From NCBI GenBank assembly GCA_014529385.2, contig CM043964.1, positions 131,541,420 through 131,605,419 of the forward strand: a stretch of DNA of 64,000 bases, written 5' to 3'. Position 1 is the stretch's first letter; each line of letters begins with the position of its first letter. The translations under genes and the position numbers were made by a program. Below are positions 19,755-31,604 of this stretch, piece by piece. Below the pieces are notes generated by a model. It was not told where the DNA came from. It did not search any database and saw nothing but the letters and a program-made list of their open reading frames with translations. Origin of the DNA: Adiantum capillus-veneris. Taxonomy: Eukaryota > Streptophyta > Polypodiopsida > Polypodiales > Pteridaceae.

Positions 19755-22616
19755 AGTCTCCTGCTCAAACCAACTCAGCGCATCTCTGTAAAGATCCATC
19801 TGGTCGAAGGTTTCTAAGGGCCTCCTGACCGAGGCAACCTGGCACGAAGCCTCTGCAACAAGAACTCCTTCCAGGGCTCCTCACCTGGAAGAAGTCCTTT
19901 GACTATGAACTTCCCTAGAAGGGCTCTGCTCTGATGTGCTGGATCAATGATCCCAAGCCCTCCTTGAGAACAAGGAAGCGTGATGACTGACCAAGCCACC
20001 TTGGCTCGGGCCATCTGAGTGTCACGTCCTGACCAAAGGAAGTTCCTGATCATCCTCTCTACCTTGCTGATACAAGAACTCGAGAAGATCCAGCCGGAAG
20101 TGATGTACCACATAGTTGCCAACAACACCTGGTTGGCAACTACTACTCTACCAGCCATTGAAAGTCGTGCTGAGCTCTAATGTAACAGCTTTCTCCTGAT
20201 GGACAGGAGAAGAGGAGCAATCTACTGCTCGGGAGACAAGTCCAAACCAACCTGACAACCCAAGTACCGAACTACAGTCCCTGGGGGACTGAAACCCTCT
20301 CTTGGCATCCAATCTGGCATAGGAGCACTATCAATCGAGAAAGCTACTGTCTTTATCCAGTTGATCAGTGCGCCCGATGCACAACAGAAGGTCTCCAGAG
20401 CCTGCTCACATCTGTGAAGATTGGCCCCCTGGCCATCCAAGTACAAGGCTGAGTTATCGGCAAACTGAGCGTCCAATAGCTCCTCTCCCCGAATAGGGAG
20501 TGCTAAGCCCCGAAGACCAACCTGGTGTGACACCAAAAATCTGCTCATCGCCTCCTCATAGAACAGAAAGAGAAAGGGGGCAAGAGGACAATTTTGTCTG
20601 ACCGAGCGTGTGAGCATGAAGCGCTCACCTCTCCCTCCTGCCAAAAGCACCTGACTGTGAGCCTGTCTGTACAAAGCTGACAACCCTCTGATCCAAGCAT
20701 TTGAGAAGCCCATCCTGCGGAGAGTGCCCTCTAGAAAGTCCCAGTCAACTCGATCGTATGCCTTCTCAAAATTGAGAAGAAGAATCACAAGGTCCTCACC
20801 ACGGAGCCGTGCCAGGGCAGAAGCCTCCAAGAAAGTAAAGATGTTGTCAAGGATACTGCGTTCCTTGACAAAACCTGTCTGAGTCCCATGTATAAGGCTC
20901 TCTAAAAGAGACTGAATCCTCAAACTCAGAGCCTTGGCAAGAATTTTGTAGGCTGAGTTGAGGATGATGATGGGGCGCCACTGTTGAATCTCATCCAAGG
21001 AGCCACCCTCCTTGGGAATGAGGTAGATCATGCCCTCACTCATGCTGTCAGGCATCACTCCTGTGTGCAAAATGTACTAAAAAGCACTACAAAGATCTGG
21101 GCCAAGCAGGTCCAAGTACTCCAAGAAAAATCTGGGAGTCAACCTATCCTCACCTGGACAGCTACCACGAGGGAGGGCCCTAAGAGCTGTGTGCAGCTCC
21201 TCAAGCTGAAGTTGCATCTCTAGCCTCTAGCGCATCTCCTCTGTCACAAGACATGGCATCTGTGCCCAGACCTGCTCCCTGCATGCATCTTGCCACTCTG
21301 ACTGAGGCTCAGCCGACATCAACTCACGATAAAAGTAAGTAGCAACTGCACGCATATCCTCGGGCTCACAAGCAACTGACCCATTGGGTCTCCTCAACTA
21401 AATGACCTTGGCATGCGAGTGCCGAGGTTCCACTCTCTCAAAAAAAGCACCAGTCACTCTGTCACCCACCTGAGTCCACTGAGATGCCTGTCGGTGAAAG
21501 GCAAACTCATGACGTCTCTCCTCTGTGCTAGCCAGCTCCTGTCGAGCCTGTTGTAGCTGCTCCTCCTCCAACCATGGACTGTCTGGATGTTGCTCTTGCA
21601 TACTCTATAGTGAAGCAATGCCTCGTCTGAGATGCTTCTCCGCCTCCTTGCTGCAGCCCGGCGAGCTAGAGACTCCTGAAGAAAAAAGTGGCTAAGCTGA
21701 GCTAGGCCTGAGGCCACTCTTTCTGCAGGTGAAACCTGGCTGTTCATGCCCTCTGTCCAGAGAGCCTCTACCCTCTCTTTGAGTGTTGAGTCCAACAAGA
21801 CCCTCTCTGGAATGCGAAGCATCGTGCTCCCAATCCTCTACCTGTCTGCCACCGTGAGGATCACTGGTGCATGGTCCGAGAAGGAAGTCCCTACCAGGAT
21901 GCCCACTGAACCCCCCAAGTCACTGAAGTGGTCACTAGTGTAGAAGCGATCTATCCATGATAGAGTCACTCCTCCCACTCTGCGGGCCGATCTAGAGAAG
22001 GCAAGACTGTACGGGGGCCTCACAAAACCAGAGTGCTGCCATGTATCCGAGACCCTCAAAGTCATACAAAACCTCTCCCAAGATGCCAACTCGACTCCAT
22101 GCACAGTAGCATGGCTGCCACCAATCTTGTCAAAAGGGTCCTCCAACATCTTGAAGTCCCCTCCTATACACCAATGATCGGCCTGCGGCAAAGACTCAAC
22201 AATTTGTGACCAAAACTCGTGACCAAAACTCTGCACGAGCACTTGCCACATTGGGCGCATAGATGTTCAGGAAGCCCACAAGGACACCCTGAACCTGCAT
22301 AGTAATCCACTGAGCCCTGCTGGCACAATAATCCCTCTGCCCACAATGGCCTGCTGCAATGAGTCCGCAATAGTCATACATACCCCACCCTGGATGCCTC
22401 CAAGTCCAAAAGCAGCTACCAAAAGGTATCATAACGTCCACGCAAAATCTGACCACATCGCCGAATGCGGCTCTCACACAGATGGTGCTCCTAAAGCATA
22501 AGGAGATCAATCTCTCCTCCCACAAGGCAACATTGAAGCTCCTGACACAATCGTCCCCGCTGTCATTGGAACTGGGGCCCACCTAGTCCCTGCACGTTCC
22601 ATGAGACACTCCTCAT
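19755..22616 (-). pseudogene. LINE ORF2, 5' part: endonuclease and reverse transcriptase
   Basis: The start is MRSVSWNVQGLGGPQF (ATG at 22616), the usual opening of an L1 APE-type endonuclease. An EHHLCESRIR block and a C-terminal DHAPVILT block (about 21850) complete that domain. The RT lies at 19814-21070. It has LIPKEGG, WRPIIILNSAYKI and GFVKERSILDNI; motif A reads LLLNFEKAYDRVDW where the catalytic Asp is normally present, and motif C reads FADN rather than FADD. Numerous frameshifts occur between endonuclease and RT. The thumb region (VSLAGRVVVANQVLLATMW-like) reaches the inserted LTR element at 19755. Confidence 0.8.
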
Positions 22617-22675
22617 GGGGAGGGAGAGAAAATAGATGCTGCTGCAACAGCAAGATGGGCTATCTTCGAGGCAGG

Positions 22676-24468
22676 CTAAGATGGGGAGTAATCCGCATCC
22701 GAGCGTCCTCTAGATAGGCGTGAGTGCAGTGAGTGCCTAGTCCAAGCCCAAGCAGAGCGAGCCATGCGTAACGCAACCTCCTCTATCCAGGAGTCCTCAT
22801 GAATGTATACATAGCAAGGCAAACACTGCGTATCATCAAAGAAGTACACCACAATGTGCCTACATCCTGCTGAGTTTGGGGGTGTCACCGCAAACTTGGC
22901 CAATGGCCACAAAGTCTGCAGCATATCTGTAACTCCAAGTTCTCGCATGTGGTGAGAGAACTCTAAGACCTGTGTATACAACCATCCCACCACTGAGTCA
23001 AGGGACCACTCTGTCTCGGCCCTACCACAGAGGGGGAAGGAGAAACCAACTGCTGATTCCAAGGCCTCTGTCCCCCTAGCAGCGAGGATCAAAACATGGA
23101 CCCTGAAGGAGGCTGCCTCATGGTCTGCTGCGGAATTGCCAAGAAAACGAGTGATCCCGTAGTTGCAGAAGTCCCAGCGGCGTCGGATGTCAATGCTCGT
23201 CAGCCTACGAGGGATAGCTGCAAGGGAGGATGTATGAATCTGCAGAGGGGGCCTCAAGAAGGGCTGACCCTCTCTCCCTAGGCTACTCGCGGCAAAGGCA
23301 CTGCCAAGAGATCTCCTAGCCGCCGGAGAGGGACCACTCTCCTGAGCCGACTGAGAAACTGGAGCAAGAGGGGGGGGAGAAGGAGTTGGGGAGAGTGGAG
23401 GAGAAGAGGGGCGGGATGGGGCGACAGAGGTAGAGGGGCAAGGTGGAGAGGCGACGGGAGCAGAAGGCGGGGAGGATGAGGAAGAGGGGGGGAACTCTGG
23501 GGGGGAGCGGCAGTCGAGGGAGAAGCGGACGTGGGGGCTAGCGCAGGGATATCCTCCTAATCAAGAGGACCAAAACGGTTCCCCATGGGAACCCACTGAT
23601 GCTGAGTAGGCACCTGAGGGCCACGGGCCTGCTGTCACCCCTCCTCCGCTGGAGCCCCAGGCTCGGAGGGTGGCTCTGCATCTGTAAGCTGTGCCGCTGG
23701 CTGTGGCTGCGGGCCAGCCCTGGCAGACTGGGGCTGAGGCTGTGGTGCAGGTCGCGGCCTCCTCCGTGGACAAGCCTTCGCTAGATGGCCCATCTGTCGG
23801 CAAATGAATCATTGGTTCGGGAGGCCCGAGTACTCCACACTCTGTCGAAACCAACCCCCACTCACCCGAGGTAAAAGGATAACCTTCGAGAGCGTGTGGG
23901 TATCTCTGACCAAAACTCAGACTGAGGGAATGCCAGCCGCCTTGGCAGCTACTGATGCTGCCGTACGAGGTGTCTCCAGGAGAGTCCCAATGGAGGAACC
24001 GATCCTGGAAAGAAGTGGTAGGTACTCCCTCCGTAAACCCGAAAAGCAGACTGCGATGGGGATGTCTGCCTCCTCTACTAGAACATCCGAAGGTGGGTAA
24101 AAACCATGTCGCCACCGTCGAAAGTGGGCACGTGATGCTCGGATGGCCAGCGGACTTATAGCTATGACCTTGGATGCCATCTCGGAGGACTCAAACTCGA
24201 TCTGATAGTAACCCCGTCCGAGAATCTAGACATCCAAGATCTTTCCCACCTCTGCGAGAAGGCGGGCCTGGAGAAGGTCTCGCAGCTCTCCTCTGCTAGG
24301 TCAGGTGCCGAGAATCTTGCAGATGACCGAGGTCTCCTGCAATCGCTCTACCTCTTCGGCAAGGCTCGCTTGCTCTGTAGGTGAGAGAGCAATTCGAATG
24401 GTGGGCTCAACGGGGTCGGGCGAGGGGGCTTCTGGCGAGTCCCTGTGTTGCGAAGCTGGAGCCTCCAT
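22676..24468 (-). pseudogene. LINE ORF1 (nucleic-acid-binding protein)
   Basis: Starting at an ATG near 24468, the frame gives an N-terminal segment with SLAEEVERLQET and ICKILGT. A DUF4283-like region follows (GELRDLLQARLLAEVGKI, YYQIEFESSEMASKV, RRWRHGFYPPSDV), then a zinc-knuckle remnant ICRQMGHLAKACP in which the expected first Cys is a TGA stop. A Pro-rich linker (23290-23560) and a C-terminal domain with DIRRRWDFCNYGITRFLG and CYVYIHEDSW come next. ORF1 proteins coat LINE RNA. Several in-frame stops (after KILGT, GKILDV and AAGIPSV) show it is dead. The C-terminal domain recurs in the second LINE at 40622-41091. Confidence 0.75.
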
Positions 24469-24828
24469 CTGTTTCTACTGCTGTGGCATAAGAAGGGGAC
24501 GACGGGAGGGTGCTGCAATTGGGCGCGGCAAACACTGCTCCAAGGAATTGAAACAAATGTCGAAAGTGCCGAACTGCAGGGAGTTGCCGAGGAGAAGGAA
24601 CCAAACGGGCATACGAACGGGCCGAGGGGGGGGGGAGGGGGGGATATAGCGGGTTGGGGCAAGCGGGTAGGCAGCGAAAAAAGCATAGGGGATAGGGTAG
24701 CGGGTGGCGGCAGCTGGGACTGAGGGCGGGCAGACGAGCTGGGACAAGGGCAGCACGAGGGGGGACAGCGGAGGTTGAGGACAGGCGGGAGGGGGGAGGC
24801 AACCAGTGTGAGGGCAAGGCAGCACAGG

Positions 24829-24852
24829 GGGGGGGGGGGGGGGGGGGGGGGG
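24829..24852. repeat. Poly-G tract
   Basis: An uninterrupted G run of about 24 bases in the GC-rich 5' part of the LINE. On the minus strand it is a poly-C/Pro stretch upstream of ORF1. Confidence 0.9.
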
Positions 24853-24923
24853 TGCGATGGCGCAACGAGGAGTTCACAGCAGCAGCGAGCGCACTCAATC
24901 GAAACCAATATGTGTGCTTAATG

Positions 24924-26213
<1,290 letters not shown>

Positions 26214-26299
26214 TATAGCGCGCTCGGCGCCTTGCAGCCCCGCCATCAATGCCGCTGTCACGCGCGCTGGTCAACCCTCGCCTGCAGCATACAGGTAAG

Positions 26300-26940
26300 C
26301 AGGTAATAAAAGTTTTATTTATTTTTTATTTTGCATTACACAGAAAAAAACACACATTTTTTAAATAAAAAAGGGTTTTTAAAATTCACAAAAAAACAAA
26401 TAAATGAAGCACTCAAAAATTAAAAAGAAAATCACACAAAAAAGAAAAACTCACAGAAAAATAAAAAGCTGATAGAAAATCATTAAAAAAATAAAAAATT
26501 GACACACATAAATCACCAAAAAACTTATAGAAATTAAAAACCTCATAATAAATTCAAAAAAAATAAAAATTCCACAAAAAATCAAAAAGTGGCCGAAAAA
26601 ATCACAATAAATTAAAAAAATTCATAAAACCTTTAAAAATTCCAAAAAATTTTAAAACATTACCAAAACAAATCTTCAAAAATCAAAACTTTTCCAAGAA
26701 AATTATAACAAATCATAAAAATACTAAATTTTTTAGAAAATATAAAATTTCCTAAAAAATTAATAAAAATAAAAAGGAAGTCGTCAAAAGTGACATAAAA
26801 GCAAAAAAAAAACAAAGTTGGAAGAGCCGCACACCAAGCAAACAACACAAAAGCAAGCAAGTCCAAAAAAAAAGAAAAACCAAGAAAATTACACACCGCA
26901 AAGCGAGCCAGAAACAGCAAAAAATCAATAGAAGAAGATC
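26300..26940. other. Extremely A-rich, gene-free block
   Basis: The plus strand is dominated by AAAAATTCACAAAAAA-type words, while the reverse strand is T-rich. It separates the CT run from the first likely exon of the zinc-binding gene. It may be the 5' flank of that gene or an edge of the inferred DNA transposon. Confidence 0.5.
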
Positions 26941-27266
26941 GGGAAGTGTGAAAAGAGTTGGTGATCATACGAGACAAGGTCATCACAATTCTACCCGAGT
27001 TTTGGACAGTGTTCCCACAGTTCAGACAAAGAACGCCAGGGACTTGAAGTCATTGTGCAAACCAAAATGTACTAGTTTTTGGTAGTAACTGGTAGTATAA
27101 TGGCCTTGGTACTGTCTGCTACTGTTTGGTACTAATTGGTAGTATGCCGGCCTTGGTATCGTCTGGTACATTTTGGTACTAATTGGTAGCATGATACCTT
27201 TGGTAATGTCTGCTAGCTTTTGGGTTCTAATTTGGGACTGTTTGTATTGCTGCTGGTTGACAACAG

Positions 27267-28462
27267 GCTGAGTATGATGTGCTGGAGGCAACATGGAAGG
27301 AAGCACAAGGCCATGTCCTATTTGTGAAGCAGATGATTGTTGATGTTCAGCGCGGGAAGAGATTTATGTTATATCCTAGGCCCCAGGTTGTTGATTCGGG
27401 GGAGATGATCCATGTGTTTGGAATGTGTGTTGCATGTGGTGAGCTCTTGGAGTCTGCAGGAGTTGTAGGAACCTTTATGCTTGAGAGACAACATCAGTAT
27501 CACCGCCTTTGCTTTAGTGCTTTACTACTAAGCAAGGATCATTGTACCAAACCTGGTTGTAACATGGTGATCCCCGAGGTGGCAAAGTCTTGGGTCGGTG
27601 GGCATCGTGGTGTGAAGAGTAAGTATGTGTGTGTTCTACAAATCATATGCTTACATGCACTGAATGTGAGGTTGTTTGTAAGTATGTGCTGTCTTTCTCT
27701 GTTTTTACAGAGAAAGAGGATGCTGCAGCGGCTGGGCCTAGTGGGAAAAATGGGCAGGCAGTCAAGGATGGACCAGATGCCACAAAATCTGATGCATGGG
27801 AGGAGGATGAGGATACTACACAAATAAGGGATGTTCTCCGAGATTTAAAGCATGGTGGCATGGAAGGGAAAGGGATTGAGAAGGGACAACATTGTGATAC
27901 CATGCAGGACAGCGAAGAAAACACTGATTGTGATGACAAAGATGCTAAAACGAATAAAGACAATGTTGGAGGTAAAGTGGCTCACATAGTAGAGCTAGAT
28001 GGATCGGATGCTTCTGCCAAGGGGCTTGAGGATCGAGTCACTAGCGAGGACGAGAACAGGAAAAGGGAAGGTGCAGGGGAAGAGGCCACTTTGGGGGAGG
28101 AGGACAAGAAGGGGGTTGAGAGGGAGGCCAAGAGGGGGGTGGAAGCCCGGGATGAGAAATGTGCAGAGGATGCCAAGAAAGGGGATGACGGGGAGGCCAG
28201 GAAGGGGGAAGAGGCAAAAAAGGAAAAGGAAGGCAATGCAATGAAGGGGGGTGGGCCCAAGGATTCCAAGAAGGAAGTGGCAGTGGAGGATGCAAAAGTA
28301 GACAATTACTATGACAGGAGTGCGGATCCTGAAGCTAAAGATGCTGTGCAAAAGATATCAAGTGATTCCACTGATTTGGTGACCTTGTCGGAGCTTTTTA
28401 GTTTGCAAAGAAAGAAGCGCAATCGCGCTCGTGACCAATTTTCTCATGCATGCAAGTTGTAG
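27267..28462 (+). CDS. Spliced gene: Cys/His zinc-binding domain with Lys/Glu-rich tail
   Basis: A splice acceptor CAACAG ends at 27266. Exon A (27267-27618) opens AEYDVLEATWKEAQGHVLF. It has a cluster CVACGELLES, QHQYHRLCFSALLL and HCTKPGCN, the spacing of a RING- or treble-clef-like zinc site. A GTAAGT donor at 27619 and TTTTTACAG acceptor ending 27710 remove an intron. The codon phase then joins exactly to exon B (27711-28462), which encodes a hydrophilic tail full of EEDKKG/EAKRG repeats and a final LQRKKRNRARDQF. Exon B has no internal stop, so the gene may be recently functional. Upstream exons are likely around 26940-27060 but unproved. The family is unrecognised; a role with the neighbouring transposase is an inference. 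Confidence 0.55.
27619..27710 (+). other. Predicted intron of the zinc-binding gene
   Basis: It has a GTAAGT donor and a pyrimidine-rich acceptor (CTGTTTTTACAG). Its removal keeps the reading frame open, completing a split Lys codon. Confidence 0.65.
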
Positions 28463-28899
28463 CCTTGCTTATGTATTTTGCACAATGTGCTTTTCATTCT
28501 ACCAATACAATCAACTTTTGGCCTTTGTCTTTCATTAGTTGTGTTCCAATGTAATTGTTCACTATGGTATAATACAATTTTCCAATGTTACTGCTCACTA
28601 TGGTACAATGCAATTTTCCAATGTTACACTTCTACAGTGCAATACAGTACCAAATTTGGTACTATATAGTACAATGCAGTTTTCCAATGTTACATTGCAG
28701 TTTGGTACAATGCAGTTTTCCAATGTTACACTTCTACTGTGCAATATTGTACCAAATTTGGTATTGTATAGTATCAACTTTGGTACAATACAATATCAAA
28801 TTTTGTACAGTACAATATCAAATTTTTTACTTCTTGTGTCATAGTGGTGCTCTGTTTTTTATATAATGTTTGCATTGTATATTTGCCACCACTCATTTG

Positions 28900-29766
28900 G
28901 ACTGTTGGTATTGTAGTAAGATCTTGGTGGCAAGATGAGACACAAACAAACACAACACTTGCGGCTGATCTGGCTGCTAAACCTGGCCGGATGATTGTGC
29001 TTGAACTTAATGGGGTCTTATTGACAAGCTACATAGAGCTGCCAGAAGGCCTTTGGGTTTTGGCGGATGAGCTCCAACCACGTATCGTCCATGTCAATAG
29101 CTCGCTAGTTTGTTGTGTAAGTCCAAATGCTGACAAGTTCATACAAACTCTTAAGAAGAAAGCCAAGATAATTGTGTGGTCCTATTGTAGAAGGCAAACA
29201 TTGATAGATATGTTGAACGCTTGCTTCCCCTAGCATGTGAGGCATAAGTGTTTTGCAGGTAACAATGTCTTGAGTGCTTTAGATGTTAAGCTACTCAGAC
29301 TTCTAACCGCCTTTATGGCATGACATGTATACTATCACAAGAAGACTGTGAGACCTGGCGGCAAAGTATGGCGGAGGTGCCGCACATGACCAACAATGTG
29401 GCCAAAAAGCCTGTTTTTCTGAAGAACTTATGGACAGTGTGGGCAAGGCACCCCCATTTTGATGCTAGCAACACAATACTGGTGTATGACTACGGATACA
29501 AGTCACTGAAAAATGACTATGAGAATTGTCTTTCCATTAGATCATATGAACCTCTGGTGGTTGAAAAAGATTACCCTTTTTACTTACTGGACCATATTTT
29601 GCCCTGGTTGCAAGGATGGATACACGATCGGTACCCAACATCATACACTCGCAAAAACCCAATTTTTGACACACAAGATGATGTCTCTGCATACGTTGTT
29701 GATTACTTCATACAGATGGAGGGGTACTCTTACAGATTAGATCCCCCTGACCTAAGAGATTCCTAA
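28900..29766 (+). pseudogene. FCP1/NIF-like HAD-fold protein, degenerate
   Basis: NIF/FCP1-type proteins are HAD-fold phosphatases acting on the RNA polymerase II tail. The first block (about 28975-29230) has GRMIVLELNGVLLTS, then KKAKIIVWSYCRRQTLIDML. The second (29320-29766) has KPVFLKNLWTVW, NTILVYDYGYKSL and a C-terminal DDVSAYVVDYFIQM, all in family order. The catalytic DxDGT motif reads ELNGV, and the usual second Asp pair reads YD. A TAG at 29231-29233 occurs where the reading ACFP-HVRHKCFAG continues, followed by a possible GTAACA donor at about 29259. Loss of both catalytic Asp residues suggests a non-catalytic or dead protein. It sits 3' of the zinc-binding gene on the same strand; they might be exons of one transcript. 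Confidence 0.6.
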
Positions 29767-29906
29767 AATGTTGTACTTGGTGAACTTGTGTATCATGTCA
29801 CATAAAATGTAATGGAGATTCCTGAACTTCGGTACTTGAACCAACTTTGTATCGTGTCGTGCACATATATAATGGAAACCCACTATTTTTGTACATTGTT
29901 TTGGAG

Positions 29907-30523
29907 CTTGAACTGTACTGTCTTTTTTTTGGTGTTGTCTAGTAGTTTCTAGTCTAAAAGCATCTTTTTTAAGATCGTTGACATTGGTGTTAATAAAATG
30001 GTATCAGTAAGTACCAGTACTGTGTGTATCTAGGTGTTACACAGTACCTGATTTGGTACTCACAGTACCAACTTTTGGTATTTTCAAAGTACCAAATTGT
30101 ATGTTTGGTACTTGAACTGTACTGTCTTTTTTTTGGTGTTGTCTAGTAGTTTCTAGTCTAAAAGCATATTTTTAAAGATCCCTCACATTCGTGTTAATAC
30201 AATGGTATCAGTAAGTACCAGTACTGTGTGTATTTGGGTGTCACACAGTACCTGCTTTGGTACTCACAGTACCAACTTTTGGTACTTCCAAAGTACCAAA
30301 TTTTTTGTTTGGTACTTGAAATGTACTATCTGTTTTTTGGTGTTGTCTAGTAGTTTCTAGTCTAAAAGAAAATTTTTCAAAATCCCTAACATTGGTGTTG
30401 ATACAATGATATCAGTAAGTACCAGTACTGTGTATCTGGGTGTTACACAGTACCTGCTTTGGTACAGGTACTCACAGTACCAACTTTTGGTACTTCCAAA
30501 GTACCAAATTTTCTATTTGGTAC
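29907..30523 (+). repeat. Three tandem ~204-bp repeats
   Basis: Each unit opens CTTGAACTGTACTGTC and contains GTGTTGTCTAGTAGTTTC, a CAGTAAGTACCAGTACTGTG block and several TTTGGTACT motifs. The starts are near 29907, 30111 and 30314. The units lie downstream of the NIF-like gene. Confidence 0.85.
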
Positions 30524-30752
30524 TATTTGCTCTCTGTTATTGGTATTGTTAACATTGTGTTACAGTACCCAGTTTGGTAGTCTGTAGTACCAACATTTTA
30601 TGCCAAGGTTTCTTCATCATTAATAAAGATATTCCTTTCAATATATCATTTTCTCTCTCATACATTTCAATTATATACTTGTCATTCTCACATATGGCAC
30701 AAAGATCCCTTCACTCCCCTATTTTTCACATGGTATCAGAGTGAAGGGAAAG

Positions 30753-31215
30753 TTTTAAGAGACAGTGAGTAATTGGAGACCCTGTTGTGCATACTTGTAT
30801 TTGGTAGCCTAGGGTTGCATCTTGGATCCATGGTCTTGTGATGATGCAAAGTTGGCTAAAGTACCAAATTTTGGTACTTCTTGTCATTATTTTGGTACTG
30901 GTTAGCACCCTTTTGGTACTGGTTAGTATTATTTTAGTTTTGGTTAGGGGCAAGTCTTAAGAGACAATTAGTAATTGGAGACCATGATGTGCATACTTGT
31001 ATTTTGGTAGCCTAGGGTTGCAGCTTGGATCCATAGTCTTGTGATTATGGAAAGCTCTACAGTTCCAAAGTTTGGTACTTCCTGGCATCACTTTGCTACT
31101 GGTTAGTACCCTTTTGGTATTGGCTACAGTACCAAAGTTTGGTACTTCTTGGCATCATTTTGGTACTGGTTAGGACCCTTTTGGTTAGTATTATTTTGAT
31201 ACTAGTTAGGGTCAA
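30753..31215 (+). repeat. Two tandem ~203-bp repeats
   Basis: Units starting near 30753 and 30955 share AAGAGACA, ATTGGAGACC, TAGCCTAGGGTTGCA and several TTTGGTACTGG motifs. The period matches the 29907-30523 array although the sequence differs. Confidence 0.75.
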
Positions 31216-31221
31216 GTTGGT

Positions 31222-31604
31222 GCATATCCAGGTAGTTATTTTACATCAGTCTCAAGTACTGAACAGAGGAAGTGAAGGATAGAAAGAACAACAGTAAACC
31301 ATGAGGACAACAAGATATATCCAGGTAGTTATTTTACATCAATCTCAAGTAAGTACTGAATAGAGAAAGTGAAGGATAGAAAGAACAATAGTAAACCATG
31401 AGGACAAAAATATATATCCAGGAAGTTATTTTACATCAATCTCAAGTACTGAACAGAGGAGGTGAAGGATAGAAAGAACAACAGTAAACCATGAGGACAA
31501 AAAGATATATCCAGGTAGTTATTTTACATTAATCTCAAGTACTAAACAGAGGAAGTGAAGGATATAAAGAACAAAAGTAAACCATGAGGACAAAAAGATA
31601 TATT
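31222..31604 (+). repeat. Four tandem 92-98-bp repeats
   Basis: Each unit begins ATATCCAGGTAGTTATTTTAC and carries CTCAAGTACTGAACAGAGG, AAGGATAGAAAGAACAA and AAACCATGAGGACAA. They lie directly 3' of the transposase gene's stop (minus strand). Confidence 0.9.

Larger units (their letters stand above)
12362..24910 (-). mobile_element. Full-length L1-type LINE (interrupted)
   Basis: The minus-strand element runs from 24910 (5') to 12362 (3'), where a T run (12362-12371) is the poly-A tail seen from the other strand. Exact 13-bp target duplications flank it. Removing the LTR element at 14003-19749 leaves about 6.8 kb, a normal full L1 length. It holds ORF1 and ORF2 (endonuclease, RT, zinc-binding C-terminus). 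Both ORFs are disrupted by stops and frameshifts, so it is inactive. It inserted into the leader of the outer gypsy element before the inner LTR element landed in it. Confidence 0.88.

Noticed and set aside
24348-24908. Proline-rich protein on the minus strand
   Set aside because: It reflects the GC-rich LINE 5' region and poly-G tract; overlapping frames are all open and none has a domain.
27983-28305. Ser/Pro/Leu-rich minus-strand ORFs opposite exon B
   Set aside because: They are shadows of the Lys/Glu-rich plus-strand exon.
30732-30745. Primer-binding site TGGTATCAGAGT of an LTR element
   Set aside because: It lies between tandem repeats, with no LTR end before it and no gag or pol after it.
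31222-31604. CRISPR-like array
   Set aside because: Units are contiguous 92-98-bp tandem repeats with no unique spacers, in a eukaryotic setting.
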